The position numbers and the translations under genes are program-made. From Simonsiella sp051414845 (lineage in GTDB: Bacteria > Pseudomonadota > Gammaproteobacteria > Burkholderiales > Neisseriaceae): a stretch of 64,000 nucleotides of DNA. Numbering within the stretch: the first letter of the stretch is position 1; each line of letters opens with the position of its first letter. The stretch lies in assembly GCA_051414845.1 (NCBI GenBank), contig CP183313.1, positions 1,612,001 through 1,676,000 of the forward strand, given 5' to 3'. The notes under the pieces were generated by a model. It had not been told where the DNA came from and searched no databases. It saw only the letters and a list, made by a program, of their open reading frames with translations. Of the stretch, positions 52,515 to 62,193 are shown piece after piece.

Positions 52515-55202
52515 TCAACGCTTCCAGCTCGGTTCAGCGTCCGCTTTAATGCCGTATTTGTCAATCGCCACTTGTACGGTTTGTTTGTCCACTTTGCCTT
52601 GTTTTGCCAATGCAGACAATGCGGCAATGACAACATGGTAGCGATCCACTTCAAAGAAGTTACGCAAATTCGCACGGCTGTCGGAGCGACCGAAACCGTC
52701 GGTACCCAATACCACAAACTCGCTGTTTTCTGCTGGCACGGCGTGGCGCAAGCGTTCGGCGAAGCTGCGGATATAGTCGATTGATACCACGATTGGACCT
52801 GCATGACCTTGCAATTGTTGCGCGAAGAATGGCACTTTTGGCGTTTCCAATGGGTGCAAGCGGTTGTAACGCTCGGTTTCCATGGCGTCGCGGTACAATT
52901 CGTTGAAGGATGGGCAAGACCAAATGTCGGCTTCCACGCCAAAATCGTTTTTCAACATATCGGCTGCGTGAATCACTTCTTCCAAAATCACGCCAGAACC
53001 CATCAGTTGTACTTTCTTGTCGGCTTTTGCGCCTTCGCGGAACAAGTACATACCTTTCAAGATGTCGCGTTCAATGTTTTCACGTTGCGGCATCGCTGGG
53101 TGTTTGTAGTTTTCGTTCATCACGGTCAAGTAGTAGTAGATGTCTTCTTGTTCTACATACATACGACGCAAACCGTCTTGAATAATCACCGCCAATTCAT
53201 ATTGATAAGTTGGGTCGTAAGACACGCAATTTGGAATCAAGTCTGCCTGAATGTGGCTATGCCCGTCTTCGTGTTGCAAACCTTCGCCGTTCAAAGTTGT
53301 GCGACCCGCTGTGCCGCCCACCAAGAAACCGCGCGCGTGCATATCGCCTGCTGCCCAAGCCAAATCGCCTACGCGTTGGAAACCAAACATTGAGTAGTAA
53401 ATGTAGAATGGAATCATCGCGTAACGGTTGTTCGCGTATGAAGTTGCCGCAGCAATCCAGTCTGCCATTGCACCCGGTTCGTTAATGCCTTCTTGCAAGA
53501 TTTGACCGTCTTCGCTCTCTTTGTAGAACATCAATTGGTCTTTGTCTTGTGGCGTGTATTTTTGACCTTTCGGGTTCCAAATACCGAATTGACGGAACAA
53601 GCCTTCCATACCGAATGTACGGCTTTCGTCTGGCACAATAGGCACAATGCGTTTACCGATTTGTTTGTCTTTTAACAAAGTAGATAAGATGCGCACGAAT
53701 GCCATGGTTGTAGAGAATTCGCGCTCGCCGCTGGCTTGCAATTGACCGTCAAATGCTGACAATTCGGGAATGGGCAAGGCTTCGTTGTTTGGATTGCGTT
53801 GTGGTAAGTAGCCGCCCAATGCGTTGCGACGCTCGCGCATATAACGCATTTCTTCGCTGTCTTCTGGGAAACGGAAGTATGGCAAATCTCCGCTGTCAAT
53901 TTGTTCGTCGGTTACTTGAATGCCAAAGCGCGTACGGAAACCTTTGAGCGAGTTGATGTCCATTTTCTTCGCTTGGTGCGCCACGTTTTGACCTTCGCCA
54001 GACGCGCCCATGCCGTAACCCTTAATCGTTTTCGCCAAGATTACTGTTGGACGACCACCATTGTTGTTCACTGCTTCATGATAAGCCGCATACACTTTGT
54101 GTGGGTCGTGGCCACCGCGGTTCAATGCCCAAACTTCTTCATCGGACATATTCGCCACCATGGCTTTCAATTCAGGCGTGTTAAAGAAATGCTCGCGCAC
54201 ATACGCGCCATCTTTGGATTTGTAGGTTTGGTAGTCACCGTCGGTAACTTCTTCCATGCGTTGTTTCAGCAAATTATTGGTATCGCGCGCCAACAAAGCG
54301 TCCCATTTACCGCCCCAAATCACTTTAATCACATTCCAGCCCGCACCGCGGAAGTTGCCTTCCAATTCTTGGATGATTTTGCCATTACCACGAACAGGAC
54401 CGTCCAAACGTTGCAAGTTACAGTTAATCACAAAAATTAAATTGTCCAAGCCTTCGCGCGCAGCCAAAGAAATCGCACCTTGAGATTCAGGTTCGTCCAT
54501 CTCGCCGTCGCCGCAGAAACACCAAACTTTGCGACCTTTGGTTTTGCTCAAACCGCGTGAATCCAAATATTTCAAGAAACGCGCTTGATAAATCGCCATC
54601 AATGGGCCCAAACCCATAGATACGGTTGGGAATTGCCAGAAATCAGGCATCAAATGTGGGTGCGGGTAAGACGACAAGCCTTTGCCTTCCACTTCTTGAC
54701 GGAAATTGTTCAATTCTTCTTCAGTCAAGCGACCTTCAATAAAGGCGCGAGAATAAATACCAGGGGCAATATGACCTTGCGCGAAAATCAAATCGCCTTC
54801 TTCGCCTTCACCTTTGGCTTTCCAGAAATGGTTAAAGCCCACATCATACAAAGTAGCCGAAGATTGGAACGACGCAATATGACCGCCCAATTCCAAATCT
54901 TTCTTACCTGCGCGCAAAACCATTGCCGCCGCATTCCAGCGAATCGCCGAACGAATGCGGTGTTCCAATTCATGGTTACCAGGCGATTTCGCTTCTTTGC
55001 CCACAGGAATCGTGTTCAAATACGCAGTAGTTGCGTCAAACGGCAAGTGTACGCCGCGACGACGCGTGTATTTTACCAAATTTTCCAAAATGAAATGAGC
55101 GCGCTCTTCACCCTCATTTTTCAACACAGACGCCAGCGCGTCCAACCACTCTTGGGTTTCAATAGGGTCGATGTCTTTGACATCATTATGCGTTTGAGAC
55201 AT
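52515..55202 (-). CDS. aceE: Pyruvate dehydrogenase E1 component (homodimeric)
   Basis: AceE decarboxylates pyruvate with thiamine diphosphate and feeds acetyl groups to E2. The 895-residue length is normal. The cofactor motif is seen as GDGEMDEPES ... NLQRLDGPV, the catalytic histidines lie in YPHPHLMPDFWQFPTVSMGLGP and GLQHEDGHSHIQADL. Start ATG 55202 follows AAGGAAACTTT; the 16 residues upstream in frame are not conserved. Two small genes separate it from aceF downstream. Confidence 0.97.
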   Translation of the reverse strand: MSQTHNDVKDIDPIETQEWLDALASVLKNEGEERAHFILENLVKYTRRRGVHLPFDATTAYLNTIPVGKEAKSPGNHELEHRIRSAIRWNAAAMVLRAGKKDLELGGHIASFQSSATLYDVGFNHFWKAKGEGEEGDLIFAQGHIAPGIYSRAFIEGRLTEEELNNFRQEVEGKGLSSYPHPHLMPDFWQFPTVSMGLGPLMAIYQARFLKYLDSRGLSKTKGRKVWCFCGDGEMDEPESQGAISLAAREGLDNLIFVINCNLQRLDGPVRGNGKIIQELEGNFRGAGWNVIKVIWGGKWDALLARDTNNLLKQRMEEVTDGDYQTYKSKDGAYVREHFFNTPELKAMVANMSDEEVWALNRGGHDPHKVYAAYHEAVNNNGGRPTVILAKTIKGYGMGASGEGQNVAHQAKKMDINSLKGFRTRFGIQVTDEQIDSGDLPYFRFPEDSEEMRYMRERRNALGGYLPQRNPNNEALPIPELSAFDGQLQASGEREFSTTMAFVRILSTLLKDKQIGKRIVPIVPDESRTFGMEGLFRQFGIWNPKGQKYTPQDKDQLMFYKESEDGQILQEGINEPGAMADWIAAATSYANNRYAMIPFYIYYSMFGFQRVGDLAWAAGDMHARGFLVGGTAGRTTLNGEGLQHEDGHSHIQADLIPNCVSYDPTYQYELAVIIQDGLRRMYVEQEDIYYYLTVMNENYKHPAMPQRENIERDILKGMYLFREGAKADKKVQLMGSGVILEEVIHAADMLKNDFGVEADIWSCPSFNELYRDAMETERYNRLHPLETPKVPFFAQQLQGHAGPIVVSIDYIRSFAERLRHAVPAENSEFVVLGTDGFGRSDSRANLRNFFEVDRYHVVIAALSALAKQGKVDKQTVQVAIDKYGIKADAEPSWKR

Positions 55203-55667
55203 AAAGTTTCCTTTCATGCTGTGATAAGCATGGCAACAAGTTCTTGCCACGAATTTAAACGAGCGAATTGTATCGTTAAATAGGGGCGAGTGGCAACAAA
55301 GGCTGCCTGAAAAAAACCTTTCAACAATTAGGAAAATTCATTCAAATCAAAAAGATTACACGACTTAGAAAAACACCATTTTTGAGTTAAAACGTGTAAA
55401 CCTTAATCCCATTTTTTCAGGCAGCCTGAAACGCTCCCATCAATAAGTTTCATTGTGAAGCCAATGGGCTTATGGCAAAATAGCGCGCTTTTTTTTAAAC
55501 ACATTTTTGGTTTTCAGGCAGCCTATTTTTAATTGCGCATTCAGTATATTCTTCATTTATTGGCAGCCTGAAAATCAATTCTTTATTAAAACAAATAGTT
55601 AAAATAAAAAACTTTTCAGGCTGCCTGAAAGAAAATCCAATTTCAGGCTGCCTGAAAAACACAAACC
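55203..55667. other. Gene-free control region between aceE and trkH
   Basis: These 465 bases hold the divergent promoters of aceE and trkH and at least five uptake sequences, with three packed into 55560-55660. I see no gene, RNA or clear operator. A/T content is high between them. Confidence 0.45.
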
Positions 55668-57122
55668 ATGAACAAACTGCTCCCCACCATCCACATTTTC
55701 TCCAAACTCAGCTTCTTGTTTGCGCTCTTGATGTGGACGCCCACGCTCGTTTCTTATATTTACCACGACGAAGCGTTTTATATTTTTGAACACACCGCGC
55801 TCGTAACCGTGTTGTTATCGGGCTTTGTGTGGTTTTTAACGCGCCGTTATCAGCGCGAATTGCGTCCGCGCGACGGTTTTGCTTTGGTAACCATGATGTG
55901 GCTTGGTTTTGGTTTAATCGCCGCCACGCCCATGTATTTTTACTTTGAAACCATGTCGTTTACCGACGCATTTTTTGAAGCCATTAGCGGGCTCACAACC
56001 ACAGGAGCAACCGTCATTACTGGTTTAGACAAAATGCCACCGTCCATCAATTTCTGGCGACACATGCTCAATTGGCTCGGTGGCATGGGGATTATTGTGC
56101 TGGCAGTGGCGATTTTGCCGATGTTGGGCGTCGGTGGCACACAGTTATTTAAGGCAGAAATTCCGGGTATTGAAAAAGACACGAAACTCGCGCCGCGCAT
56201 TTCGCAAATGGCAAAACGCTTGTGGATTTTGTATTTTAGTTTCACTTTATTGACCTGCGTAGGCTTACACACAGCGGGTATGAGCTGGTTTGACGCGATT
56301 TGCCACGCGATGTCCACCTTTGCGCTGGGCGGTTTTTCCACGCAAGACAACAGCATTGCGTATTTTGATTCGGTTTGGGTAGAAGTGGTCGTGATGTTGG
56401 CAACAATTGTAGGCGGCATTAATTTTGCCAACCATTTTGCCGTTTTGCGCCAACGCAGCCTGAAAAGTTATTGGCACGACGAAGAAGTGCGCGTGATGAT
56501 TGGAACTTTGTTTTTCAGTATTGTTGCAGCAAGCTTGTATTTGTTTTACAAAGGTTTTTACACGCTACCTGAAGCGTTCCGTTATGTCTCGTTCAACTTT
56601 ATTTCCATCGGTTTGGCAAGCGGTTTTGCCAACGCCGACTTTGCTGCTTGGCCTTTAATCGTGTCTCTATGGATGTTTTTTCTGTCCAATATTTTGGCGA
56701 ACACAGGCTCTATGGGCGGCGGCATTAAACTAGCGCGCGCGATTGCGTTGGCAAAACTGACTTTGCGCGAAGCAACCATGTTGCAACACCCCGACGCGGT
56801 ACGCACGGTCAAGGTAAACGGACGCAGCCTGAACGAGCGTTTGGCGATGTCCATCATGGCGTTTATTTTCGTGTATTTTATGACGGTCGTGATGTTTACT
56901 TTTTTAATGATGGTCTCAGGTTTAGATTTAATCACATCACTCACCGCCATCATCGCTTGTATTACCAACGCAGGGCCAGGTTTAGGCTCGGTTGGCCCTA
57001 CACATAATTACGCAATGCTAACCGATTTTCAAAAATGGCTTTGCGCCTTAACCATGCTACTCGGTCGTTTAGAAATCTTTACAGTGTTTATTTTATTTAC
57101 CCCCGCCTATTGGAAAAAATAA
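55668..57122 (+). CDS. trkH: Potassium uptake protein TrkH/TrkG family
   Basis: TrkH is the channel subunit of low-affinity potassium uptake. The 484-residue membrane protein has the four-fold repeated pore design; the pore loops are recognised as SGLTTTGATV, STFALGGFSTQDNS, ANTGSMGGG and ITNAGPGLGSVGP, each with its central glycine. The gating partner TrkA is not in the window. The ATG follows an uptake sequence by nine bases and has no strong ribosome site. Confidence 0.95.
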   Translation: MNKLLPTIHIFSKLSFLFALLMWTPTLVSYIYHDEAFYIFEHTALVTVLLSGFVWFLTRRYQRELRPRDGFALVTMMWLGFGLIAATPMYFYFETMSFTDAFFEAISGLTTTGATVITGLDKMPPSINFWRHMLNWLGGMGIIVLAVAILPMLGVGGTQLFKAEIPGIEKDTKLAPRISQMAKRLWILYFSFTLLTCVGLHTAGMSWFDAICHAMSTFALGGFSTQDNSIAYFDSVWVEVVVMLATIVGGINFANHFAVLRQRSLKSYWHDEEVRVMIGTLFFSIVAASLYLFYKGFYTLPEAFRYVSFNFISIGLASGFANADFAAWPLIVSLWMFFLSNILANTGSMGGGIKLARAIALAKLTLREATMLQHPDAVRTVKVNGRSLNERLAMSIMAFIFVYFMTVVMFTFLMMVSGLDLITSLTAIIACITNAGPGLGSVGPTHNYAMLTDFQKWLCALTMLLGRLEIFTVFILFTPAYWKK

Positions 57123-57395
57123 CTCATTGTTTTATATACAAAATAGCATAAATACCACAAAATAGAGATTTTCTTTAAAAAGAAAAACATAATACATATC
57201 AACAAACTAAAAAAATATTAAAAATCAAAACATAGACAGTATTAGAGAATATAGGCAAAATTCAGTCACTTGAGTAGTGCAATGAAACTCCATGAAACAC
57301 AATGCATTTTCTCAATTTAAATCGACATTTTTGTCGACAGCAAATGCTGAATAATAATCCACCCTCGTAATACTTAGTTTAGTAAGGAGCTTTAA

Positions 57396-57596
57396 ATGGC
57401 ACAATCTAAAATCACCGTATCTGGCATGTCAGACAAATCAGACGCAGACCGTTTAGTTGAACAAACTTCATCAGTTGCTGGCGTTAAATTCGTTAATGCA
57501 AATGCAGATGGAGGTTACGTAGTCGTTACCCATGGTGATGATTTTGACGAAGCTGCATTTAAAGCTGCTATAGCAGCTGCAGGTTTTAGCGCATAA
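57396..57596 (+). CDS. HMA-like small protein lacking the metal-binding cysteines
   Basis: The 66-residue protein has the size and pattern of a heavy-metal-associated (CopZ/MerP-like) domain: ITVSGMS at the first strand and loop, VAGVKFVNANADGGYVVV in the middle and AAFKAAIAAAGFSA as the last helix. The metal motif GMxCxxC is replaced by GMSDKSD, so copper binding by that loop is not possible. It has a good ribosome site (AAGGAG) and its own terminator and may be well expressed. Role unknown. Confidence 0.8.
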   Translation: MAQSKITVSGMSDKSDADRLVEQTSSVAGVKFVNANADGGYVVVTHGDDFDEAAFKAAIAAAGFSA

Positions 57597-57606
57597 TCGC
57601 CAAAAC

Positions 57607-57647
57607 TCAAAAATAAAACTGCTTCATATTGAAGCGGTTTTATTTTT
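57607..57647 (+). terminator. Terminator of the HMA-like gene
   Basis: AAATAAAACTGCTTCA and TGAAGCGGTTTTATTTTT form a long stem with a T-run about 12 bases after the stop codon. Confidence 0.85.
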
Positions 57648-57653
57648 GTCTTT

Positions 57654-57857
57654 TTCAGGCAGCCTGAAAGCTTTGCAAAATTTGGAGCGGACGCGGCTAA
57701 TGCCTACGTCATGACAGTTTGTTGCCAAATCAGAGATTTAGACAAACTATTCAACGTCCATATCTTCAGTTACGCTAAAGAATTAAAATTCTTTCATTAA
57801 AGTGTTGGGAGCGAGCCGCTCCCGCTCCATTTTTTCCTTTCAGGCTGCCTGAAAGGA
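57654..57857. repeat. Composite repeat enclosed by uptake sequences
   Basis: An uptake sequence joined to CTTTGCAAAA and GGAGCGGACGCGG opens the stretch; the palindrome GGGAGCGAGCCGCTCCCGCTCC (57809-57830) and another uptake sequence close it. The two ends are inverted copies of one plan. It holds no gene. Confidence 0.6.
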
Positions 57858-57885
57858 TTCTGTAAAGGTTTCTGCTTGGAAAATC

Positions 57886-58647
57886 TCACTGCCTTAACTT
57901 CCATCCCGACCGTAACACCGCATAAGACAAACCCGCCACCCCCAAAGCAAAGCCAAAAGAGACCATCAGCGATAACCAAGGATTTTCGTCCGACACACCA
58001 AAAAACGCAAAACGAAACCCATCAATCAAATAAAAAATCGGATTGGCGCGACTGACCCACTGCCAAAATTCAGGCAGGCTATTGAGCGAATAAAATACGC
58101 CTGATAAAAACGTCAGCGGCATAATCAAAAAATTCTGAAACACTGCCAATTGGTCAAACTTCTCCGCCCAAATCCCTGCAATCAAACCCAATGACGCCAT
58201 AAACAGGCAGCCTGAAAACGCAAATGCCAGTACAAAGAAAACATGTTGCGGAAATGACAAGCCAAACCAAGCCGTTGCCAACAAAACACCTAATCCCACC
58301 ATCAAACCACGCACAATTGCCGCTGCTGTATAAGCCCAAAACAGTGTTAAAGATGACAGAGGTGGCAACAAAATAAACACCAAATTGCCCGTAAGGCGCG
58401 ATTGCATCAAGCTAGACGATGTGTTGGCAAACGCATTTTGCGTCATACTCATCATCGCCAAACCAGGAATTAAAAACGCGTTATACGGCACATTGGGCAA
58501 CGCCTCTACATGTCGCCCCACCGCGTGAGCAAAAATCAATTGATACAATAAAGCCGTCAAAATTGGCGCACCCAAAGTTTGCAACCAAACCTTACCAAAG
58601 CGCATCAATTCCTTATGAAATAAAGTCGCAAAGCCCACCCAATTCAT
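57886..58647 (-). CDS. ABC-2 type exporter permease, YadH-like
   Basis: The 253-residue inner-membrane protein has six helices and the ABC-2 signature in its second half (LPLTFLSGVFYSLNSLPEFWQWVSRANP). It overlaps the end of the ATPase gene by four bases, so both form one transporter. The closest named pair I can suggest is E. coli YadG/YadH, of unknown substrate. Confidence 0.9.
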   Translation of the reverse strand: MNWVGFATLFHKELMRFGKVWLQTLGAPILTALLYQLIFAHAVGRHVEALPNVPYNAFLIPGLAMMSMTQNAFANTSSSLMQSRLTGNLVFILLPPLSSLTLFWAYTAAAIVRGLMVGLGVLLATAWFGLSFPQHVFFVLAFAFSGCLFMASLGLIAGIWAEKFDQLAVFQNFLIMPLTFLSGVFYSLNSLPEFWQWVSRANPIFYLIDGFRFAFFGVSDENPWLSLMVSFGFALGVAGLSYAVLRSGWKLRQ

Positions 58648-59561
58648 CGCGCCGCCTCCGTATGATTCGCCGTCAAGCGCATAAACACCTCTTCCAAATC
58701 TTGCTCCAACACACGCATTTCCAATACGTCCACCCCCTCAATTTTCAGGCAATCCAAAACATCACCAATTTGATGATAAGCTTGCACACTCAAAACATAA
58801 TTCATCGCATCCATTTCTTGCGCACACCATTTACGCAAGCTTTCAGGCAGCCTATGGCTCAAGCGCAACTGCAAGCGCACGCCTTTTTCGCGGTGCAACA
58901 AATGTTCCGTTTTATCCAATGCCACCAATTTACCCTTTTTTAATACCGCAATACGCTCACAATATTGTTGCGCCTCTTCCAAATAATGTGTGGTCAAAAT
59001 AATTGTATGTCCTTGTTGATTCAAAGATTGCATAAATACCCACAAACTCTGACGCAACTCCACGTCCACACCCGCCGTTGGCTCATCCAAAATAATCAAC
59101 GGCGGCTTGTGCACCAAAGCCTGCGCCACCATCACGCGCCGTTTCATTCCGCCCGACAAATTGCGTAAATTGGTAGCAGCCTTATCCGTTAGCCCCAAAT
59201 GATGCAACATTTCATCAATCCAATCATCATTGTGGCGTAAACCAAAATAGCCCGACTGAATCCGCAAAATCTCACGTACCGTAAAAAATGGGTCAAACAC
59301 CAATTCCTGCGGTACCAAACCTAACTTCATGCGCGATAACGTGCTTTGCGTCGCCACATTATGCCCCATGACTTCAATCTTGCCCGATGTCAAACGATTT
59401 AAACCCGCAATCGCCGAAATCAACGTCGTTTTCCCTGCACCATTGGGCCCTAAAAGCGCAAAAAACTCGCCTTGTTTCACATCAAAACTTACGCCTTTCA
59501 ACGCCTGAAACCCGTTCGCATAAGTCTTCTCCGCATGAACCACCGAAAGTGCTGTCATCAT
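58644..59561 (-). CDS. ABC exporter ATP-binding protein, YadG-like
   Basis: The 305-residue ATPase has Walker A GPNGAGKTTLISAIAG, the Q-loop (LVPQEL), the signature LSGGMKRRVMVAQAL, Walker B LIILDEPTAGVD and the switch histidine in LTTHYLEEA. The C-terminal 80 residues form the extension usual in this group and carry an in-frame uptake sequence (RLPESLRKW). It drives the permease encoded next. Substrate unknown. Confidence 0.92.
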   Translation of the reverse strand: MMTALSVVHAEKTYANGFQALKGVSFDVKQGEFFALLGPNGAGKTTLISAIAGLNRLTSGKIEVMGHNVATQSTLSRMKLGLVPQELVFDPFFTVREILRIQSGYFGLRHNDDWIDEMLHHLGLTDKAATNLRNLSGGMKRRVMVAQALVHKPPLIILDEPTAGVDVELRQSLWVFMQSLNQQGHTIILTTHYLEEAQQYCERIAVLKKGKLVALDKTEHLLHREKGVRLQLRLSHRLPESLRKWCAQEMDAMNYVLSVQAYHQIGDVLDCLKIEGVDVLEMRVLEQDLEEVFMRLTANHTEAAR

Positions 59562-59630
59562 AAATCACCCCAAACACACAATAAAAAGAGCGCAAATTAT
59601 ACGTTAAATCTGCGCACCACATAAAAAGGC

Positions 59631-59836
59631 GAGACCTTTACCGCCATCTTTGACACATCTATTCGCGAACGCCACTGCGGACTATTTTCTAGCTCAATCT
59701 AAAATTGGGAGAAAATATGCCTACGCTTTTCCAACGCTTGAAAATATTTCAATATTATCTGTGCCCAAGAAATTCAATGGTCTACGATGTTATCGCTTTG
59801 AACGGTACTTAAATTTAGGGGTTTTACAAAAGTCTC
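59631..59836. repeat. Short element with GAGACCTTT ends, IS remnant or MITE
   Basis: The ends GAGACCTTTA (59631) and TACAAAAGTCTC (59825-59836) are inverted and resemble the ends of Neisseria IS5-type elements (GAGACCTTTGCAAAA). The 206 bases between hold no convincing gene. It fills most of the 306-base gap between the ABC exporter and the Sel1 gene. Confidence 0.5.
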
Positions 59837-59867
59837 AGGCTGCCTGAAAGTTTCAGGCAGCCTTCAA

Positions 59868-60440
59868 TCATTTCGCCGCACTCGCCGCTTTATCTTTCAT
59901 TTCTAATAATTCCAGTTGCTGCAACGTAAACGCCGATTGCTGATTACCCTGCTCCGCCGCTCGGCGATACCATTTTTTCGCTTCAGCCATATTTTTGGCA
60001 ATGCCAGAACCTGTTGCATAGCGCACGGCTAAATTATTTTGCGCGTCTACATGGTTTTGCGCCGCCGCTTTTTGATACCAATAAACCGCTTTTTCATAAT
60101 TTTGCTTTGTGCCAATGCCATCGCTGTACATCAAACCTGCCATAAATTGCGCTTCCGCTTCGCCTTGTTTTGCCGCTTGTTCATACCAATACAAGGCTTT
60201 TTTATCGTCTTGCTTTGTGCCTAAACCATCTTGATACAACACGGCTAAATTATGTTGCGCCGTTTTATCGCCCGCTTTTGCCATTGGCTCAAGCAACTGA
60301 AAGGCTGCCTGAAAATCTTGTTTTTGATAAGCGGCAATGGCTTGTTGATAACGCAGATTGATGGGCTTAGTTGCAGGTGTTTGCGCCGCCAGTTGGAAAC
60401 TGGCTACCAATGCAAAGACGCATAAGATGATTTTTTTCAT
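59868..60440 (-). CDS. Exported Sel1-repeat protein
   Basis: The 190-residue protein has a signal peptide (MKKIILCVFALVASFQLAAQ) and three to four Sel1/TPR-like repeats of 36 residues (AQHNLAVLYQDGLGTKQDDK; AQFMAGLMYSDGIGTKQNYE; AQNNLAVRYATGSGIAKNMA). Such proteins act as scaffolds in the periplasm. ATG 60440 is chosen because the frame upstream crosses a dRS3-like repeat and an uptake sequence. Partner unknown. Confidence 0.87.
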   Translation of the reverse strand: MKKIILCVFALVASFQLAAQTPATKPINLRYQQAIAAYQKQDFQAAFQLLEPMAKAGDKTAQHNLAVLYQDGLGTKQDDKKALYWYEQAAKQGEAEAQFMAGLMYSDGIGTKQNYEKAVYWYQKAAAQNHVDAQNNLAVRYATGSGIAKNMAEAKKWYRRAAEQGNQQSAFTLQQLELLEMKDKAASAAK

Positions 60441-60485
60441 GGAGTTATCCTTATTTATTTTCAGGCAGCCTGAAACGAGTAACTT

Positions 60486-60590
60486 CGTCATTCCCGCCCA
60501 GGCGAGAATCCATCGTTCATATTCACAATTATTTGATGAAAAATAGAAACTTAAAATCAAAGTCGGATTCTCGCCTGCGCGGGAATGACG
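60486..60590. repeat. dRS3-like repeat pair
   Basis: CGTCATTCCCGCCCAGGCGAGAATCC and GGATTCTCGCCTGCGCGGGAATGACG face each other across about 50 A/T-rich bases. Each is a dRS3-like unit with one altered arm, and the two are complementary, as in the pair at 1093-1256. Confidence 0.7.
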
Positions 60591-60642
60591 GTAAATTCGA
60601 AATTTTCGCAGTTTTGCAAAAGTTTCAGCCTGAAAACTTTGT

Positions 60643-61101
60643 TCACATTTCTGCTTGCAACTTATCCGACAACGCTTCGCAACACGCGCTTAAAATGGTT
60701 TTGGTTTCGTTGAAATTGCCTGTGTACCAAGGGTCGGGAACGTGGTTGTATGGGCTGTTTTCAGGCAGCAAATCGGTGATTTTGAATAATTTTTCAGGGT
60801 GTTTGCCGAAGTGTTTTTCCATGTCGCGCAGATTATTGTCGTCCATCACCAAAACATAATCGTATGTTTGCAAAGCATTTTTTGGTACTTTCCTTCTGAC
60901 AAAATCGTGCGAATCGATGCCCATGCCGTCTAATACGTCGGCGGTGCCGCAGTGCATAAATTCGCCGTCGTGCCAGCCTGATGTGCCTGCGCTGTCAATT
61001 TGCAGCGCTAAACCGCGTTTGGCGGCGATGTCTTTCATTAAATATTCTGCCATGGGCGAGCGGCAGATATTGCCCAAGCAAACGAATAATATATTTTTCA
61101 T
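60643..61101 (-). CDS. Low-molecular-weight protein-tyrosine phosphatase
   Basis: The 152-residue enzyme has the phosphate loop CLGNICRSP near its N-terminus (C-x5-R with cysteine 8 as nucleophile) and the general acid aspartate in VPDPWYTGNFNET. In bacteria such enzymes act on tyrosine kinases of polysaccharide export or on small phosphates; no kinase gene is nearby. It lies one base after the rhodanese gene on the same strand. Confidence 0.93.
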   Translation of the reverse strand: MKNILFVCLGNICRSPMAEYLMKDIAAKRGLALQIDSAGTSGWHDGEFMHCGTADVLDGMGIDSHDFVRRKVPKNALQTYDYVLVMDDNNLRDMEKHFGKHPEKLFKITDLLPENSPYNHVPDPWYTGNFNETKTILSACCEALSDKLQAEM

Positions 61102-61102
61102 T

Positions 61103-61426
61103 TCAATAACTTGCCATTTGTTTGTCTATTTGTTGTGCCCATAAATCTATGCCGCCTGTTAAATTGTACAAATCGTCAAAGCCAACGTGTTCCAAATAGC
61201 GCGCGACGTTCAGGCTGCGGATGCCGTGATGACAGTACACAACAATTGGCGCATCGTCGGGCAATTCGGTTTGGCGAATGGCGATAAGATTCATGGGAAT
61301 GTGCAGGCTGCCTGAAATAGCGCAAATTTGCACTTCGCCCTCTTCGCGCACGTCTAATAACACGGCATTGGGGTGTTGTTGCAAGAATTCAACGGTTTGT
61401 TGCGGGGTAAGTGATTGAATGGGCAT
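61103..61426 (-). CDS. Rhodanese-like sulfurtransferase
   Basis: The 107-residue single-domain protein carries the active-site loop CHHGIRS (C at about residue 66) and the opening LLDVREEGEVQICAISGS. It resembles small cytoplasmic rhodaneses such as GlpE, which move sulfane sulfur. ATG 61426 is preferred; the frame upstream translates an uptake sequence and a palindromic repeat. It lies just upstream of the phosphatase gene. Confidence 0.92.
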   Translation of the reverse strand: MPIQSLTPQQTVEFLQQHPNAVLLDVREEGEVQICAISGSLHIPMNLIAIRQTELPDDAPIVVYCHHGIRSLNVARYLEHVGFDDLYNLTGGIDLWAQQIDKQMASY

Positions 61427-61449
61427 AATTTTAACAATTTGTTTTATAT

Positions 61450-61536
61450 ATGAAAATGGGACAGGGATAAATCCTGTCCCTACTATCGCGTGGCTGCCTG
61501 AAAACACGTGCGTGGCTTATGCCACACACCCTACGC
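61450..61536. repeat. Two short palindromes and an uptake sequence
   Basis: GGGACAGGGATAAATCCTGTCCC (61459-61481) and GCGTGGCTTATGCCACACACC (61511-61531) flank a single uptake sequence between the PCMT-like and rhodanese genes. Confidence 0.55.
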
Positions 61537-62193
61537 TCAAAACGTAAACTTGCTCGGCTTGGCGTTCACTTTATCTTGTAAACCAAAAACATGCGTATCA
61601 AACAGCGTCGTTTGTTTGAACGAATCGCCTTCGCGCACAATCAACAAACAGCGTTGCACAGACTCGCCTCCGACTACGACCACCATGCGTCCGCCTTCTG
61701 CACTTAATTGTTGCAACAATTGTTCAGGCAACGTCGGCAAGCTGCCGCCGATGTAAATGGCGTCGTAAGCAGGGGCTTGATTTACTTGTAAGCCATCACC
61801 TTGTTCAAAGCGGATATTATCGTATTCCAATGAATTTAAAACATTTTTCGCAAATGCCAATTGGGTTTCATCTACATCGTAAGTGGTGACATTATCGGCT
61901 AATTTTGCCATCACAGCAGTGGCATAACCAGAGCCCGTGCCAACTTCCAGCACGCGGTCGGTGCTTTGCAAGCCCAAACCTTGCACCATGCGCGCGACGA
62001 TTTTTGGTTCTAACATCATGCTGCCATTTGCCAAACGCAAAGCAGTATCCGCATAAGCATAGCCCTGTTGCTCGGGCAACACGAATTGCTCGCGCGGGAT
62101 TTCTTCTAAAACATCCAACAAATCAAAATCTAAGACATCCCACGGGCGAATTTGTTGTTCCACCATATTGAAACGCGTTTTTGCGAAATCCAT
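61537..62193 (-). CDS. Protein-L-isoaspartate O-methyltransferase family protein
   Basis: The 218-residue protein has the SAM-binding motif LEVGTGSGYATAVMAKL and the N-terminal motif MVEQQIRPWDVLD of the Pcm family, which repairs aged aspartyl residues. The short form, 218 residues with a Met-rich GSMMLEPKIVARM segment, belongs to a subgroup often annotated as PCMT although its activity is unproven. It is read from 62193 with AAGGATAAG upstream. Confidence 0.88.
   Translation of the reverse strand: MDFAKTRFNMVEQQIRPWDVLDFDLLDVLEEIPREQFVLPEQQGYAYADTALRLANGSMMLEPKIVARMVQGLGLQSTDRVLEVGTGSGYATAVMAKLADNVTTYDVDETQLAFAKNVLNSLEYDNIRFEQGDGLQVNQAPAYDAIYIGGSLPTLPEQLLQQLSAEGGRMVVVVGGESVQRCLLIVREGDSFKQTTLFDTHVFGLQDKVNAKPSKFTF

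Noticed and set aside
55560..55667. Attenuator before trkH from three clustered uptake sequences
   Set aside because: The sequences could pair, but there is no T-run or leader peptide to support it.
59650..59847. A 65-codon open frame ending KSQAA
   Set aside because: It starts at TTG without a ribosome site, lies within an element with inverted ends and ends in an uptake sequence; most likely chance.
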